Part shown: positions 54,425-62,698 of the stretch, one piece after another | Numbering within the stretch: the stretch's first letter is position 1 | Layout: every line of letters begins with the position of its first letter | NCBI RefSeq assembly: GCF_900110245.1 | Contig: NZ_FOCZ01000023.1 | Coordinates: 1-64,000, forward strand | Length of the DNA stretch: 64,000 nt | Reading direction: 5' to 3' | Source of the DNA: Niastella yeongjuensis | Lineage (GTDB): Bacteria > Bacteroidota > Bacteroidia > Chitinophagales > Chitinophagaceae | The notes under the pieces: model-generated | What the model was told of the DNA's origin: nothing | Seen by the model: the letters and a program-made list of their open reading frames with translations, nothing else | Database searches by the model: none | Translations under genes and position numbers: made by a program

Positions 54425-56263
54425 ATGAGAAAATTCCTGATTCTCTCCTTTTCCCTTTTTCAATTGCTGTCTTTGCAGGCACAGCAAACCCAAAAACCAC
54501 CCTTACACGCAAAAAACTGGCTGGCAATTACCGGCAAACCGCTGGCGGCAACGGCTGGTGCTGCTATTTTTCAAAAAGGTGGCAATGCCGTGGATGCAGC
54601 CTGCGCCATGATCGCGGCTACCTGCACCATGTGGGATGTGTTGAGCTGGGGCGGCGAAACCCAGGCCCTGATCTATAACCCGCATACGGGTAAAGTCATC
54701 GGCATCAATGCGCTGGGTGTGGCGCCTACCGGTGCTACGCCGGAGTTCTTCAAAGGCAAAGGTATGAAGTATGTGCCTGAGTATGGTCCGCTGGCAGCGG
54801 TAACGCCTGGTACGCCCGGTGGTATTTGCACCATGCTGGCTGAATACGGCACCATGAGTCTGAAAGACGTATTGACCCCTGCCATGCAAATGGCCGCCGG
54901 TTACCCCATTGAAGCGCAAACCGCCAATAGTATGGAACGCGGAAAGGAACGGATAAAACAATGGCCTTACTCAAAAGCTGTTTTCTTACCACATGCTGGC
55001 CAGGAACGGGAAGCGCCTGAAGCCGGTGAGATCTTCAAACAAAACGATCTGTTGGAGACACTCCGCAAAATGGTGGAAGCTGAACAGCAGGCTTTGAAAA
55101 AAGGAAAGAACCGAAAAGACGCGATCTATGCGGCCTACGCCCGGTTCTACACCGGTGATATTGCCAAAGAATTTGTACGGGGTTGTCAGGAACAGGGTGG
55201 CCTGATTACCGAGGCCGACCTGGCCAAATGGAAAGTGCGAATTGAAGAACCCATGAGTGTTAATTATAAAGGTGTGGATGTATATAAATTACAACAGTGG
55301 ACGCAAGGTCCGGCGATGTTGCAGATGCTGAACATCCTGGAGAATTTCGATTTGAAAAGCATGGGGTATAACTCTGCCCGCTATATTCATACCGTAACGC
55401 AGGCCATGCAGCTGGCTTTTGCCGATCGCGATTTTTATTATGGCGATCCTTACTTTGCGCCGGAAGAACCCATGAAAGGGTTGTTGTCGAAAGAGTACGC
55501 AAAGGAGCGCGCTAAATTGATCAACCCCACTAAAAATTTGTCACCAGCCCTGCCCGGTGATCCTTATCCGTTTGAAGGACAAACAAATCCTTTCGCAAAT
55601 TTCTTACAACAATGGAGCAGTAATAAACCTCTGGTGTATACACCGCCCGACGAAAAGTATATGGAGAAATTATGGTTGGGTACTACTTCGGTAGAAGCGG
55701 CTGACTCAGCAGGGTGGGTAGTTTCGGTTACCCCCAGCGGGGGCTGGCTGCCTGCCTGTATTGCCGGCAAAACCGGAGTGGGCATGAGCCAGCGGATGCA
55801 AAGTTTTGTGCTCGATTCGGTACTGGATCCTTTTAATGTGGTGGAACCGGGAAAACACCCCCGGGTAACGCTTACCCCCACACTGGCCATGAAAGATGGA
55901 AAACCATTTTTATCTTTTGCGGTGCAGGGCGGCGATACACAGGACCAGAATCTGCTGCAGTTCTTTTTAAATGTAACCGAGTTTGGTATGACCGTGCAGG
56001 AAGCAGTAGAAGCGCCCAATGTCAACACCAATCAATTGTACCTGTCATTAGGAGGGGAGGACCGTAAACCTAAACCCGGTTCATTACTGGTGAACAGTAA
56101 CACGCCCGACTGGATCCGCCGCGAGCTGATGAAGATGGGTTATAAGCTGATGTATGAAGATCGTACAAGCGGACCAGTGAATGCCATTTACTTCGATAGC
56201 AGGCATGGAAGTATGTGGGGCGGTTCAAGCAATCATGGTGAAGATTATGGGGTAGGGTGGTAG
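54425..56263 (+). CDS. Gamma-glutamyltransferase family Ntn-hydrolase
   Basis: A 612-aa secreted protein with signal peptide (MRKFLILSFSLFQLLSLQA). The GGT fold is clear: GGNAVDAACAMIAATCTMWDVLSWGGET, AAVTPGTPGGICTMLAEYGTMSL, and a processing site region LWLGTTSVEAADSAGWVVSVTPSGG with candidate catalytic Thr420 or Thr421. The usual TTHxSVVD is replaced by TTSVEAAD, so autoprocessing or substrate may differ from classical glutathione hydrolysis; acylases share this fold. The C-terminal domain (DPFNVVEPGKHPRVTLTPTLA) is intact. Confidence 0.88.
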   Translation: MRKFLILSFSLFQLLSLQAQQTQKPPLHAKNWLAITGKPLAATAGAAIFQKGGNAVDAACAMIAATCTMWDVLSWGGETQALIYNPHTGKVIGINALGVAPTGATPEFFKGKGMKYVPEYGPLAAVTPGTPGGICTMLAEYGTMSLKDVLTPAMQMAAGYPIEAQTANSMERGKERIKQWPYSKAVFLPHAGQEREAPEAGEIFKQNDLLETLRKMVEAEQQALKKGKNRKDAIYAAYARFYTGDIAKEFVRGCQEQGGLITEADLAKWKVRIEEPMSVNYKGVDVYKLQQWTQGPAMLQMLNILENFDLKSMGYNSARYIHTVTQAMQLAFADRDFYYGDPYFAPEEPMKGLLSKEYAKERAKLINPTKNLSPALPGDPYPFEGQTNPFANFLQQWSSNKPLVYTPPDEKYMEKLWLGTTSVEAADSAGWVVSVTPSGGWLPACIAGKTGVGMSQRMQSFVLDSVLDPFNVVEPGKHPRVTLTPTLAMKDGKPFLSFAVQGGDTQDQNLLQFFLNVTEFGMTVQEAVEAPNVNTNQLYLSLGGEDRKPKPGSLLVNSNTPDWIRRELMKMGYKLMYEDRTSGPVNAIYFDSRHGSMWGGSSNHGEDYGVGW

Positions 56264-56457
56264 TGAAATCGTGGAAAATTAACTACATATCATACTGTTA
56301 CACACGCAATATGAAGCTATAATGCACTGGCATAATTTTGTTAATGCTATTAACAAATTGCCGGGAAATTGAGATGTTGCAGATGTTGAATAAAAACAAA
56401 ATGCTGACTGAATTCAATTCAAAAATAACGCATGGAAGAATAGAGATGTGGTAGCAC

Positions 56458-56495
56458 GCCGGGTGCCTGGGTAGGCATCCGGCTTTGTTTTTTTA
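56458..56495 (+). terminator. Rho-independent terminator
   Basis: GCCGGGTGCC (56458-56467) pairs with GGCATCCGGC (56474-56483) with one G-T pair, followed by TTTGTTTTTTTAT. It is about 195 bases after the gamma-glutamyltransferase-like stop codon. Confidence 0.8.
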
Positions 56496-56531
56496 TCTCC
56501 TCCCCCTACAAGGGGCTTACCACCCGGACGT

Positions 56532-56957
56532 TTAAAATTCTTTCTCTAATAATACATTTCTTCGTTGGGCCATCAGTCTTTGAATTAAATCCTGTTCAGT
56601 ATCGCCAATGTTCAGCATGTTGCCAATGCGTACAAGCAGCAGTTTCTCTTCTTCGTTGATCTCCCCATCGGCAGCACACAATTCTATACACCAGGAAAGC
56701 AGCGCCAAATTGTTATTCGATTTAATGATGCTGATCAGGTATTGGAGATATACGTCTTCATCGGTAATGCTGTTTTGGTACGATTTGAACTTGCGCATTT
56801 CATCCTTGAAATTGAGTTTTTTCTGCAGATCAATGGAAACGAGTTTGTCGGAAATGTTGTTTAGTTCAGGTTCATCAAATTTCCCATCCTTCATACAACA
56901 GTAATAAAACAGGTGAACAATTCCTTCTTCTGGAGCTTTAATTAAACCGGTGTACAT
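56532..56957 (-). CDS. TerB-like helical protein
   Basis: A 141-aa all-helical cytosolic protein. The CMKDGKFDEPELNNISDKL and AADGEINEEEKLLLVRIGNMLNI stretches are the paired acidic helices typical of TerB/DjlA-like domains, where a D/E-x-x-G motif sits in each repeat. Members are found with tellurite or stress modules, but none is adjacent here, so function is unknown. Confidence 0.75.
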   Translation of the reverse strand: MYTGLIKAPEEGIVHLFYYCCMKDGKFDEPELNNISDKLVSIDLQKKLNFKDEMRKFKSYQNSITDEDVYLQYLISIIKSNNNLALLSWCIELCAADGEINEEEKLLLVRIGNMLNIGDTEQDLIQRLMAQRRNVLLEKEF

Positions 56958-57090
56958 AAGTATTTAATGTTTGTGGTCAATAAATCAACTATTGAGCCAG
57001 GTGATGGAAGGGCAGAGGGCAATGTTAATAAAGAAATTTACGAAATTTATAAAAGATTGCCCTGGGGAATTGCCCAATTAACTATATTTA

Positions 57091-57190
57091 CTTATCCCAA
57101 TAATCCCAAACATCCCGAAATTTTCCAGTTCAGATTTTCCTTATCCCATCAATCCCAGCCATCCCGAAATTTCCAGTTCAGATATTTTCC
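57091..57190 (+). repeat. Imperfect ~50-bp tandem duplication before a sigma gene
   Basis: Two near copies (57091-57139 and 57140-57190) share CTTATCCCA, AATCCCA, CATCCCGAAATT and TCCAGTTCAGAT. They lie directly before the sigma gene and may carry its promoter or a regulator site. Confidence 0.6.
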
Positions 57191-57204
57191 CATTCCAGAA
57201 AATT

Positions 57205-57822
57205 ATGCCCATGACCCTGTCAGCACGGAACCGAGATGTTATCACTGAATTTCAGCGAGGTCACTACATCATGGTAAAAGAATTGTACGAGGAACATTAT
57301 GCACCGTTACTCGATTTTGCCAGTCAGTTAATAATAAATAAAGAAGAAGCGCATCATATTGTGCAGGAAACTTTTATCCGTTTGTTCGGCATGCGCGACC
57401 GGTTCAGCACCCTCCCCGACATAAAAGCCTTCCTGTATATAACGGTACGGAACATCTGTTTGTCCTATATCAGGGCCGATAAAGAAAAAGATCCCGGTGG
57501 AGATGCTGCCTGGTTCAATCAGGCATTGATAGCCACCGCCCGTTTCGATGAACCGGTAGCCCGGGAAGCCGTGTTGCTCCAAATGCACGAACAGTTGCTG
57601 GTGCTGCCGGCTCAGGAACAGATTGTTTTCCGGTTGCTTTTTTATGATCGCCTGTCCATCCAGGAAGCAATGGAGGAATCAGGGCTTTCAGCGGTAGTGG
57701 TAGCTCAACGCCGGATAAGCGCCATCCGGATATTACGCGCGCAATTAATTACGTCCAATCTATTTTCAATCCCCCTCTTTATATATTTTATTGCTGTTTT
57801 TTGTTCAAGGTCTAAAGTTTAA
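57205..57822 (+). CDS. ECF RNA polymerase sigma factor
   Basis: A 205-aa ECF sigma factor: sigma2 (YAPLLDFASQLIINKEEAHHIVQETFIRLFGM, DIKAFLYITVRNICLSYIR) and sigma4 (LPAQEQIVFRLLFYDRLSIQEAMEESGLSAVVVAQRRISAIRILRAQL). A second ATG two codons later is also possible. Its C-terminus is hydrophobic. A decayed second sigma gene and an FecR gene follow it. The FecR may originally have belonged to the decayed sigma. Confidence 0.9.
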   Translation: MPMTLSARNRDVITEFQRGHYIMVKELYEEHYAPLLDFASQLIINKEEAHHIVQETFIRLFGMRDRFSTLPDIKAFLYITVRNICLSYIRADKEKDPGGDAAWFNQALIATARFDEPVAREAVLLQMHEQLLVLPAQEQIVFRLLFYDRLSIQEAMEESGLSAVVVAQRRISAIRILRAQLITSNLFSIPLFIYFIAVFCSRSKV

Positions 57823-57881
57823 AGTTTTATGTTTAAGGATAAACTAACTTCCTTTAAACTTTTAACTTACAACTTTGAAAA

Positions 57882-58153
57882 TACCCACATGAAATTCAGG
57901 AAACCGCTCAAATGGTGCAAAGCGTTATTGCGCAATTACCTGAACAATGCAAACGTATCTTTGAGCTGGTTTGCATGGAGGGTAAAAAGTACCAGGGGCA
58001 GCCTTTATTGCCGGTGTAACCGAAAATACCGTTAAAACGCAGCTGCGCAGGGCATTTGCAAAACTTCGGGAAAGTCTGCGCGACTATTATTATTTTACCG
58101 TTTGTTACCTGTTTTGTATATTTTATTGTCTTAATATATTTGACACCCCCTGA
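57882..58153 (+). pseudogene. Remnant of another ECF sigma factor (frameshifted, N-terminus lost)
   Basis: The frame at 57891 reads EIQETAQMVQSVIAQLPEQC KRIFELVCMEGKKYQ, which is the sigma4 start of a FecI-like factor, then meets a stop. In another frame the DNA continues AFIAGVTENTVKTQLRRAFA KLRESLRDYYYF and ends at TGA 58151-58153. Together they reconstruct region 4 with a frameshift near 57988. Everything before it is replaced by an AAAGTT/AACTTT low-complexity array. So region 2 is gone. Confidence 0.8.
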
Positions 58154-58174
58154 TGTTTTATTAGCATACTTGCT

Positions 58175-59116
58175 ATGAACAATTATATTGATATGAATGA
58201 CGTCGAGCAACTCATAATAGATAAACTGACGGGCCAAATTGGTGAGGAGGATGATTTCAACAGGCATACACATTGGTGGTGGTATGGTATTGCCGCTGCG
58301 GTAGCAGGCATTGTTATTGTTTCGCTGTTTTTGTTGATAAATCACAATCGTAATAAAATAGCACCGGCTCCCGGAATACTGGTAAAACTGGCAAATGGAG
58401 AGGTGATGCATACCTCTGTTCAAGATTCTTTAGCCAGCTGGATGCAGGATGTACGCAAGGCTAATATCGACCCCAGCGCCCTCAATACCGTAATGGTACC
58501 CGCCGGTAAACAATATACTTTTCACCTATCTGATGGTACTAAGGTGTGGATGAATTCCATCTCTTCTTTGCAATTTCCTTTACTATTTACCCAGCCTCAA
58601 CGCAACGTAACAATAGCCGGGGAAGCTTATTTTAAAGTAGCGCACGCCAGCCAACCCTTTACCGTACAGGTGAACGGCCTTACCGTAACGGCATTGGGGA
58701 CAGAATTCAATATCAAATCTTATAATAAAGAATCTACGTACATATCGCTGGTGACCGGCTCTGTATCGGTTCAAAATGGTTTAGGCGAACGTATTGTTTT
58801 GTTACCTGGTGAGGGTGTAGTTGTGGAGGACCGCAACAGTCCATTACGTAAAGAAAAGTATGACGAGTCACTAATGCTGGGCTGGATGCAGGGCGTTTAC
58901 TTTTTCACCAATGAAAAACTGGAACACTTAGCTGTTATCGCCAAAAGATGGCTCGAAATAGAAATACAAATAAAAGATCCCACCCTGGCCGGTCTCCGCT
59001 TCACCGGCGCCCTTGATCGCAATAAACCCATCAGCCACTTTTTGAGTTGGCTTGCTTCTTCAGGTGGTATCAGGTATGAGATCGTAGGTAGTAAGGTGGT
59101 TATTTCACGGAAGTAG
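58175..59116 (+). CDS. FecR family anti-sigma factor
   Basis: A 313-aa protein: short cytoplasmic start (about 1-28), one membrane helix (WYGIAAAVAGIVIVSLFLLI, about 30-52), a FecR periplasmic domain (VMVPAGKQYTFHLSDGTKVW, ITIAGEAYFKV-type VTIAGEAYFKVAHASQPF, VTALGTEFNIKSYN, VLLPGEGVVVED) and a DUF4974 C-terminus (EHLAVIAKRWLEIEIQIKD). The cytoplasmic segment is short for a sigma inhibitor. It follows a sigma remnant by 21 bp and lacks a TonB receptor downstream. Confidence 0.92.
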   Translation: MNNYIDMNDVEQLIIDKLTGQIGEEDDFNRHTHWWWYGIAAAVAGIVIVSLFLLINHNRNKIAPAPGILVKLANGEVMHTSVQDSLASWMQDVRKANIDPSALNTVMVPAGKQYTFHLSDGTKVWMNSISSLQFPLLFTQPQRNVTIAGEAYFKVAHASQPFTVQVNGLTVTALGTEFNIKSYNKESTYISLVTGSVSVQNGLGERIVLLPGEGVVVEDRNSPLRKEKYDESLMLGWMQGVYFFTNEKLEHLAVIAKRWLEIEIQIKDPTLAGLRFTGALDRNKPISHFLSWLASSGGIRYEIVGSKVVISRK

Positions 59117-59180
59117 GTGGGAAGGGCAGAGGGCAGAGGGCAGAAGGCAGAGGGCAGAGGGCAGAAGGCAGAGGGCAGAG
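59117..59180 (+). repeat. GGCAGA array after FecR
   Basis: About nine GGCAGA heptamers begin right after the FecR stop codon. Later CAGCCGTAAG (about 59196) recalls the start of the composite element. Confidence 0.8.
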
Positions 59181-59283
59181 ATGAAAACCCAATTCAGCCG
59201 TAAGCCTCGCGATAAATTTCAACATGTAAGAGGTGTGAAGTTCGCGGGTTTCCTATTTCTTACTTCGTACAATTCAAAAAACG

Positions 59284-59318
59284 AATAGGGCGATCCTTAT
59301 GGAGCGCCCTATTTTAAA
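59284..59318. terminator. Terminator between convergent genes
   Basis: AATAGGGCG (59284-59292) pairs with CGCCCTATT (59305-59313), followed by TTAAAAA; on minus it is followed by CGTTTTT. It lies about 34 bases after the response regulator stop codon. Confidence 0.7.
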
Positions 59319-59351
59319 AATGCATATAGTGTTGGTTAGTAAGCGAGCTGT

Positions 59352-59798
59352 TTACATGCCCAGACCTGACTTCACTTTTTCGAAGAACGATCTCTTTCCT
59401 TCTTTTGAGCGGTGGGGTGTATAATACTGTTCAACCCTTTTCATGATCGCATTCATTTTTTCGGGGCTCAGCGACGATTTTAATACGTAGTCAAGCGCAC
59501 CATACTGCAGGGATTCTTTGGCTACCAGGCCGATCTCCTGTCCGGAAATAATGTATACCATGATGTGTGAGTCGAATCCTTTGATCTTTTTCAATAACTC
59601 TATACCGTTCATGCCTTCCATGTTATAATCCATAAACACAAGGGCGGGTTGTTCCTTTATCTGTTGCAGGCAATCATCGCCGGCAGTAAAGGCCGTGATA
59701 TTGATATAACCGAGGTTAAGCAGGAATTGCTGATACAGGTTCAGGCAAAACAGATCATCATCTACAATAAAGATCTTCAGGTTCGGATACGAGGCCAT
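59352..59798 (-). CDS. Single-domain response regulator
   Basis: About 148 aa from the ATG at MASYPNLK. Receiver features: IFIVDDDLFCLNLY, acceptor Asp in PALVFMDYNMEGMNGIELLKK, switch Ser in VYIISGQEI, and Lys in YVLKSSLSPEKM. A basic tail (EGKRSFFEKVKSGLGM) follows but there is no output domain. No kinase gene is adjacent. Confidence 0.9.
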   Translation of the reverse strand: MASYPNLKIFIVDDDLFCLNLYQQFLLNLGYINITAFTAGDDCLQQIKEQPALVFMDYNMEGMNGIELLKKIKGFDSHIMVYIISGQEIGLVAKESLQYGALDYVLKSSLSPEKMNAIMKRVEQYYTPHRSKEGKRSFFEKVKSGLGM

Positions 59799-59974
59799 GG
59801 TTATAGGATTTACTTTACGTAAACGCATGGCAATACCAGGTATTGCTATCCTACGGTCTGGATGTGCAAAACTAATGCTTGTATTGGCAGTCTAATAGGT
59901 GTTTGTGCTTAAAGTAGGGGGCTTCGCCTACGCCAGGGCTATGGCGAACGAGGTAGAGCAAAAAGAAGAAGGGG

Positions 59975-60274
59975 CTAATCTATAACTATCGGCTGTACGT
60001 GGTGATTATCACCATAACGCACTGCTACTTTGTATATGCCGCGGGGCAGGTGATTCGGCAACAAAATAGTGTGGTTTGAATAAAAATCGGCATGGTACAA
60101 AAAGTGTTTAAATACCTGTTGTCCTGCAAGCGAGTACAGCTGTACGGTAAAAACACATTGTTCTACATTGTACAATTGTAGCCAGAATTTCTTTTGTGTA
60201 ACCAGGTTTGGGTACACGGTAATGCGTTGAACGCGTTTGTTCGAACGGTCGTCGGTTAGTGTCAAGGTGCTCAT
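59975..60274 (-). CDS. Free-standing T9SS sorting-domain-like protein
   Basis: A 99-aa protein that is almost entirely a type IX secretion C-terminal domain: ITVYPNLVTQKKFWLQLYNV, VFTVQLYSLAGQQVFK, LPNHLPRGIYKVAVRYGDNH, QPIVID. No cargo domain and no signal peptide precede it (an upstream TTG adds only 22 unhelpful residues). It could be a remnant of a lost secreted protein or a real small protein. Confidence 0.65.
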   Translation of the reverse strand: MSTLTLTDDRSNKRVQRITVYPNLVTQKKFWLQLYNVEQCVFTVQLYSLAGQQVFKHFLYHADFYSNHTILLPNHLPRGIYKVAVRYGDNHHVQPIVID

Positions 60275-60479
60275 AGAAGGTACAAGGATAATAGTATTAT
60301 TGTGCGCGATGAAGTTAGTGCTTATCCTGATAGGTGACAATAGTATACATACGCGATTTTAACGTACAGTTGACATTTCCTTCTGTGTGATTAGAGAAAT
60401 ATTAGAATGAGATTAGCTATGTGATTAATGTTGTATGGTAATTACCGCATCGATCATAGGTTAATTGCGTTTTCTGTTA

Positions 60480-60953
60480 TTAATTGATGACGATGATCTG
60501 TTCCAGGCTTACCTGCTTCTGTACCAGGTATTGTTGGAACCGCGAAATCAATGTTGCTCCACCGGATAAATAAAAGGTGGCATTCTTCCAGGCCATCCAG
60601 CAATTGGGATGCATATCTTCCATCCATTGAATGGCATTGTAACCGGGCGATTCGGGTAATTCAGGCACACTGTCGATCAACAGCTTTAACATACTTAGTA
60701 CTGCTTCATATTCGGGATGCAATTCCAGTATACCAAAATATTCATGATCGTTTTGCAAAGCGATCCCTTTGAATGCATTGAATAATTCAACAGTTGATTC
60801 ATCACCCACAAAGAAATGATGGGTTGTTTGATAATTGTATACCCGGTTTGCCGTTATCACGTGCGACAAATCCTGTTCACTGGCTGCAGGCAGTTCGACG
60901 TTCATGGCTTCGTCGGCCTGTTCACTGCCGTGGTAATTAGATAGGTGAAACAT
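60480..60953 (-). CDS. Hypothetical cytosolic protein
   Basis: A 157-aa acidic protein without signal or membrane segment. Readable features: VYNYQTTHHFFVGDESTVELF, FGILELHPEYEAVLSMLKLL, and a C-terminus with WKNATFYLSGGATLISRFQQY. No family is recognised. It is divergent from the AraC regulator gene and shares its promoter region (about 110 bp). Confidence 0.55.
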   Translation of the reverse strand: MFHLSNYHGSEQADEAMNVELPAASEQDLSHVITANRVYNYQTTHHFFVGDESTVELFNAFKGIALQNDHEYFGILELHPEYEAVLSMLKLLIDSVPELPESPGYNAIQWMEDMHPNCWMAWKNATFYLSGGATLISRFQQYLVQKQVSLEQIIVIN

Positions 60954-61061
60954 TGTATATGTTTTGTTTACGAAACAGATAATTTACCTTTACAAAATTA
61001 AAAAGGGGTTAACTGCACGTTTTTATACAATACGGATAAATATTTACATCAAACGGATTTT

Positions 61062-62063
61062 ATGGGTGTCAATGTATATGACGAAAATGGTCGCCAGTAT
61101 AAAGTGGGCGATGTGTTTTCGAATAAAATAGTAGAACAGCCCCTGGTTACAGAGCGAAGAGAGATCTACAGCTTTCCTTTTGGTGATGCAGAAATGGTGC
61201 AAATGGCTTTCTCGGGTATCTATATAGTGTATGGTGATATGATGCTGTATGAAACCAAACGCCTGAACTGGGAGATAACCGGTGAAATGGACCTGGTTGA
61301 AATGCATTTTACATTAGCGGGTGATGGCAGCATGAAGAACCTGCTATCAGGAAAAGAACATCATTTCAAAGCCAACGAGCACAATATGCATTATACGCCC
61401 GTATTTTCCGGCACCGGTCAGTACGGCGGCAAGCTCGATAAATATAAATTCCTGGAAGTGCATTTTACCACCCGCTTTTTCTTAGAGCTGGCAAAAGACA
61501 GTAGCCCTTCCTTAATGGAGTTTGCTGAAAAAGTAGCCAATGGAAAAGAACAGGAACTGAGCCGCGAAAACATGCCCATTTCATTTGCTATGCACCAGTG
61601 CCTGCAGGACATCATGAATGTAAAAGTGAGCGGTGGATTGAAATTGTTATTCCTGCAATCGAAATGTATTGAATTACTCACCTTACAGGCCCAGATGTAT
61701 GAAGATGCCGCGCGCGCTCCCCAAACACCTTCATTGATCCTGAAACCCGGACATGATACCGATAGCATTCACTTTGCAAAAGATTACCTGTTACAACATG
61801 CCGCCCAACCGCCTTCATTAAGCGAGCTGGCCCGCATAGCAGGGATCAATGAGTTTAAATTGAAACAGGGATTCAAAGCCCTTTTTGATAATACCGTATT
61901 TGGTTACCTCACCGATTATAAACTAACCCAGGCACGCGACCTGCTGGTGGCCAATGTACCCATCAAAGACGTGGCCGACAGACTGGGTTATTCTTCAGTA
62001 CAACACTTCAATAGTGCGTTTCGTAAAAAGTTTGGCGTGCCGCCGGGGAAAATGAGGGGGTGA
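61062..62063 (+). CDS. AraC family transcriptional regulator
   Basis: A 333-aa regulator with an N-terminal cupin-like sensing region (about 1-220; YIVYGDMMLYETKRLNWEI, VEMHFTLAGDGSM) and a C-terminal AraC domain: QPPSLSELARIAGINEFKLKQGFKALFDNTVFGYL and VPIKDVADRLGYSSVQHFNSAFRKKFGVPPG. This is the form near many Bacteroidota transport genes; target unknown. A TACCTTTA box lies about 70 bases upstream. Confidence 0.92.
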   Translation: MGVNVYDENGRQYKVGDVFSNKIVEQPLVTERREIYSFPFGDAEMVQMAFSGIYIVYGDMMLYETKRLNWEITGEMDLVEMHFTLAGDGSMKNLLSGKEHHFKANEHNMHYTPVFSGTGQYGGKLDKYKFLEVHFTTRFFLELAKDSSPSLMEFAEKVANGKEQELSRENMPISFAMHQCLQDIMNVKVSGGLKLLFLQSKCIELLTLQAQMYEDAARAPQTPSLILKPGHDTDSIHFAKDYLLQHAAQPPSLSELARIAGINEFKLKQGFKALFDNTVFGYLTDYKLTQARDLLVANVPIKDVADRLGYSSVQHFNSAFRKKFGVPPGKMRG

Positions 62064-62190
62064 GAAGGGCAGAAGGCAGAGGGCAGAAGGCAGAGATGAG
62101 CTCGCTATTATTTTGATTGCTGAATAATTGCGAGCCCACTCACCACTCACTACTCACTACTCACTACTGACAACTGACCACTCACTTGCA
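62064..62190 (+). repeat. GGCAGA array and CTCACTA heptamers
   Basis: About four GGCAGA units (62066-62098) right after the AraC stop codon, then CTCACTACTCACTACTCACT (about 62140-62170), another 7-nt unit family. Confidence 0.8.
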
Positions 62191-62237
62191 GCTTCCCTGG
62201 AAATCGCTACATTCACGTTGTATAAAAGTTGTACACC

Positions 62238-62579
62238 ATGAGTATCGTTGTTAAAAGAATATACGAGCCGATAGCATCGAAAGATGGTTATCGCATTCTG
62301 GTTGACCGGCTATGGCCGCGGGGTATTAAAAAAGAAAAGGCTGATATAGATACCTGGCTCAAAGAAGTGGCGCCTTCTACCGAATTGCGAAAATGGTTCC
62401 ATGCCGGTGAAGGGACCTTTGTTGAATTTAAAAAGAAATACCTCGCTGAATTGAAAGAGAATCCCGCGCTGAAAGACCTGAAAGCATTAGTGAAAGAACA
62501 CAAGCAGGTAACCTTATTATATGCTGCTAAGGACGAAGAACAGAATCATGCTCATATCCTTGCTGATCTTTTAGGTTAA
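62238..62579 (+). CDS. DUF488 family protein
   Basis: A 113-aa protein of full family length: VVKRIYEPIASKDGYRILVD RLWPRGIKKEKA, then APSTELRKWFHAGEGTFVEFKKKY and VTLLYAAKDEEQNHA. Family role unknown; some members are linked to uric acid or stress genes. The ATG at MSIVVK is preferred to a TTG 9 bases upstream. Confidence 0.9.
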   Translation: MSIVVKRIYEPIASKDGYRILVDRLWPRGIKKEKADIDTWLKEVAPSTELRKWFHAGEGTFVEFKKKYLAELKENPALKDLKALVKEHKQVTLLYAAKDEEQNHAHILADLLG

Positions 62580-62698
62580 GAAGTTCTAAGTTTAAAGTTA
62601 TAAGTTGAAAGTTTAAAGTTCAAAGTTTAAAGTTTTAGGGTGTACATGGTTCGATGGCTTGAAAAGAGGACTTCCAACTTTCAACTTTGAACTTTCAA
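62580..62698. repeat. AAAGTTT heptamer array between convergent genes
   Basis: AAGTTTAAAGTTATAAGTTG, more AAAGTTC units and later AACTTTCAACTTTGAACTTT in reverse orientation, so the region could fold as a hairpin. Confidence 0.75.

Noticed and set aside
54235-54678. 147-aa plus ORF before the gamma-glutamyltransferase-like gene
   Set aside because: Overlaps the real gene in another frame and covers the palindrome region.
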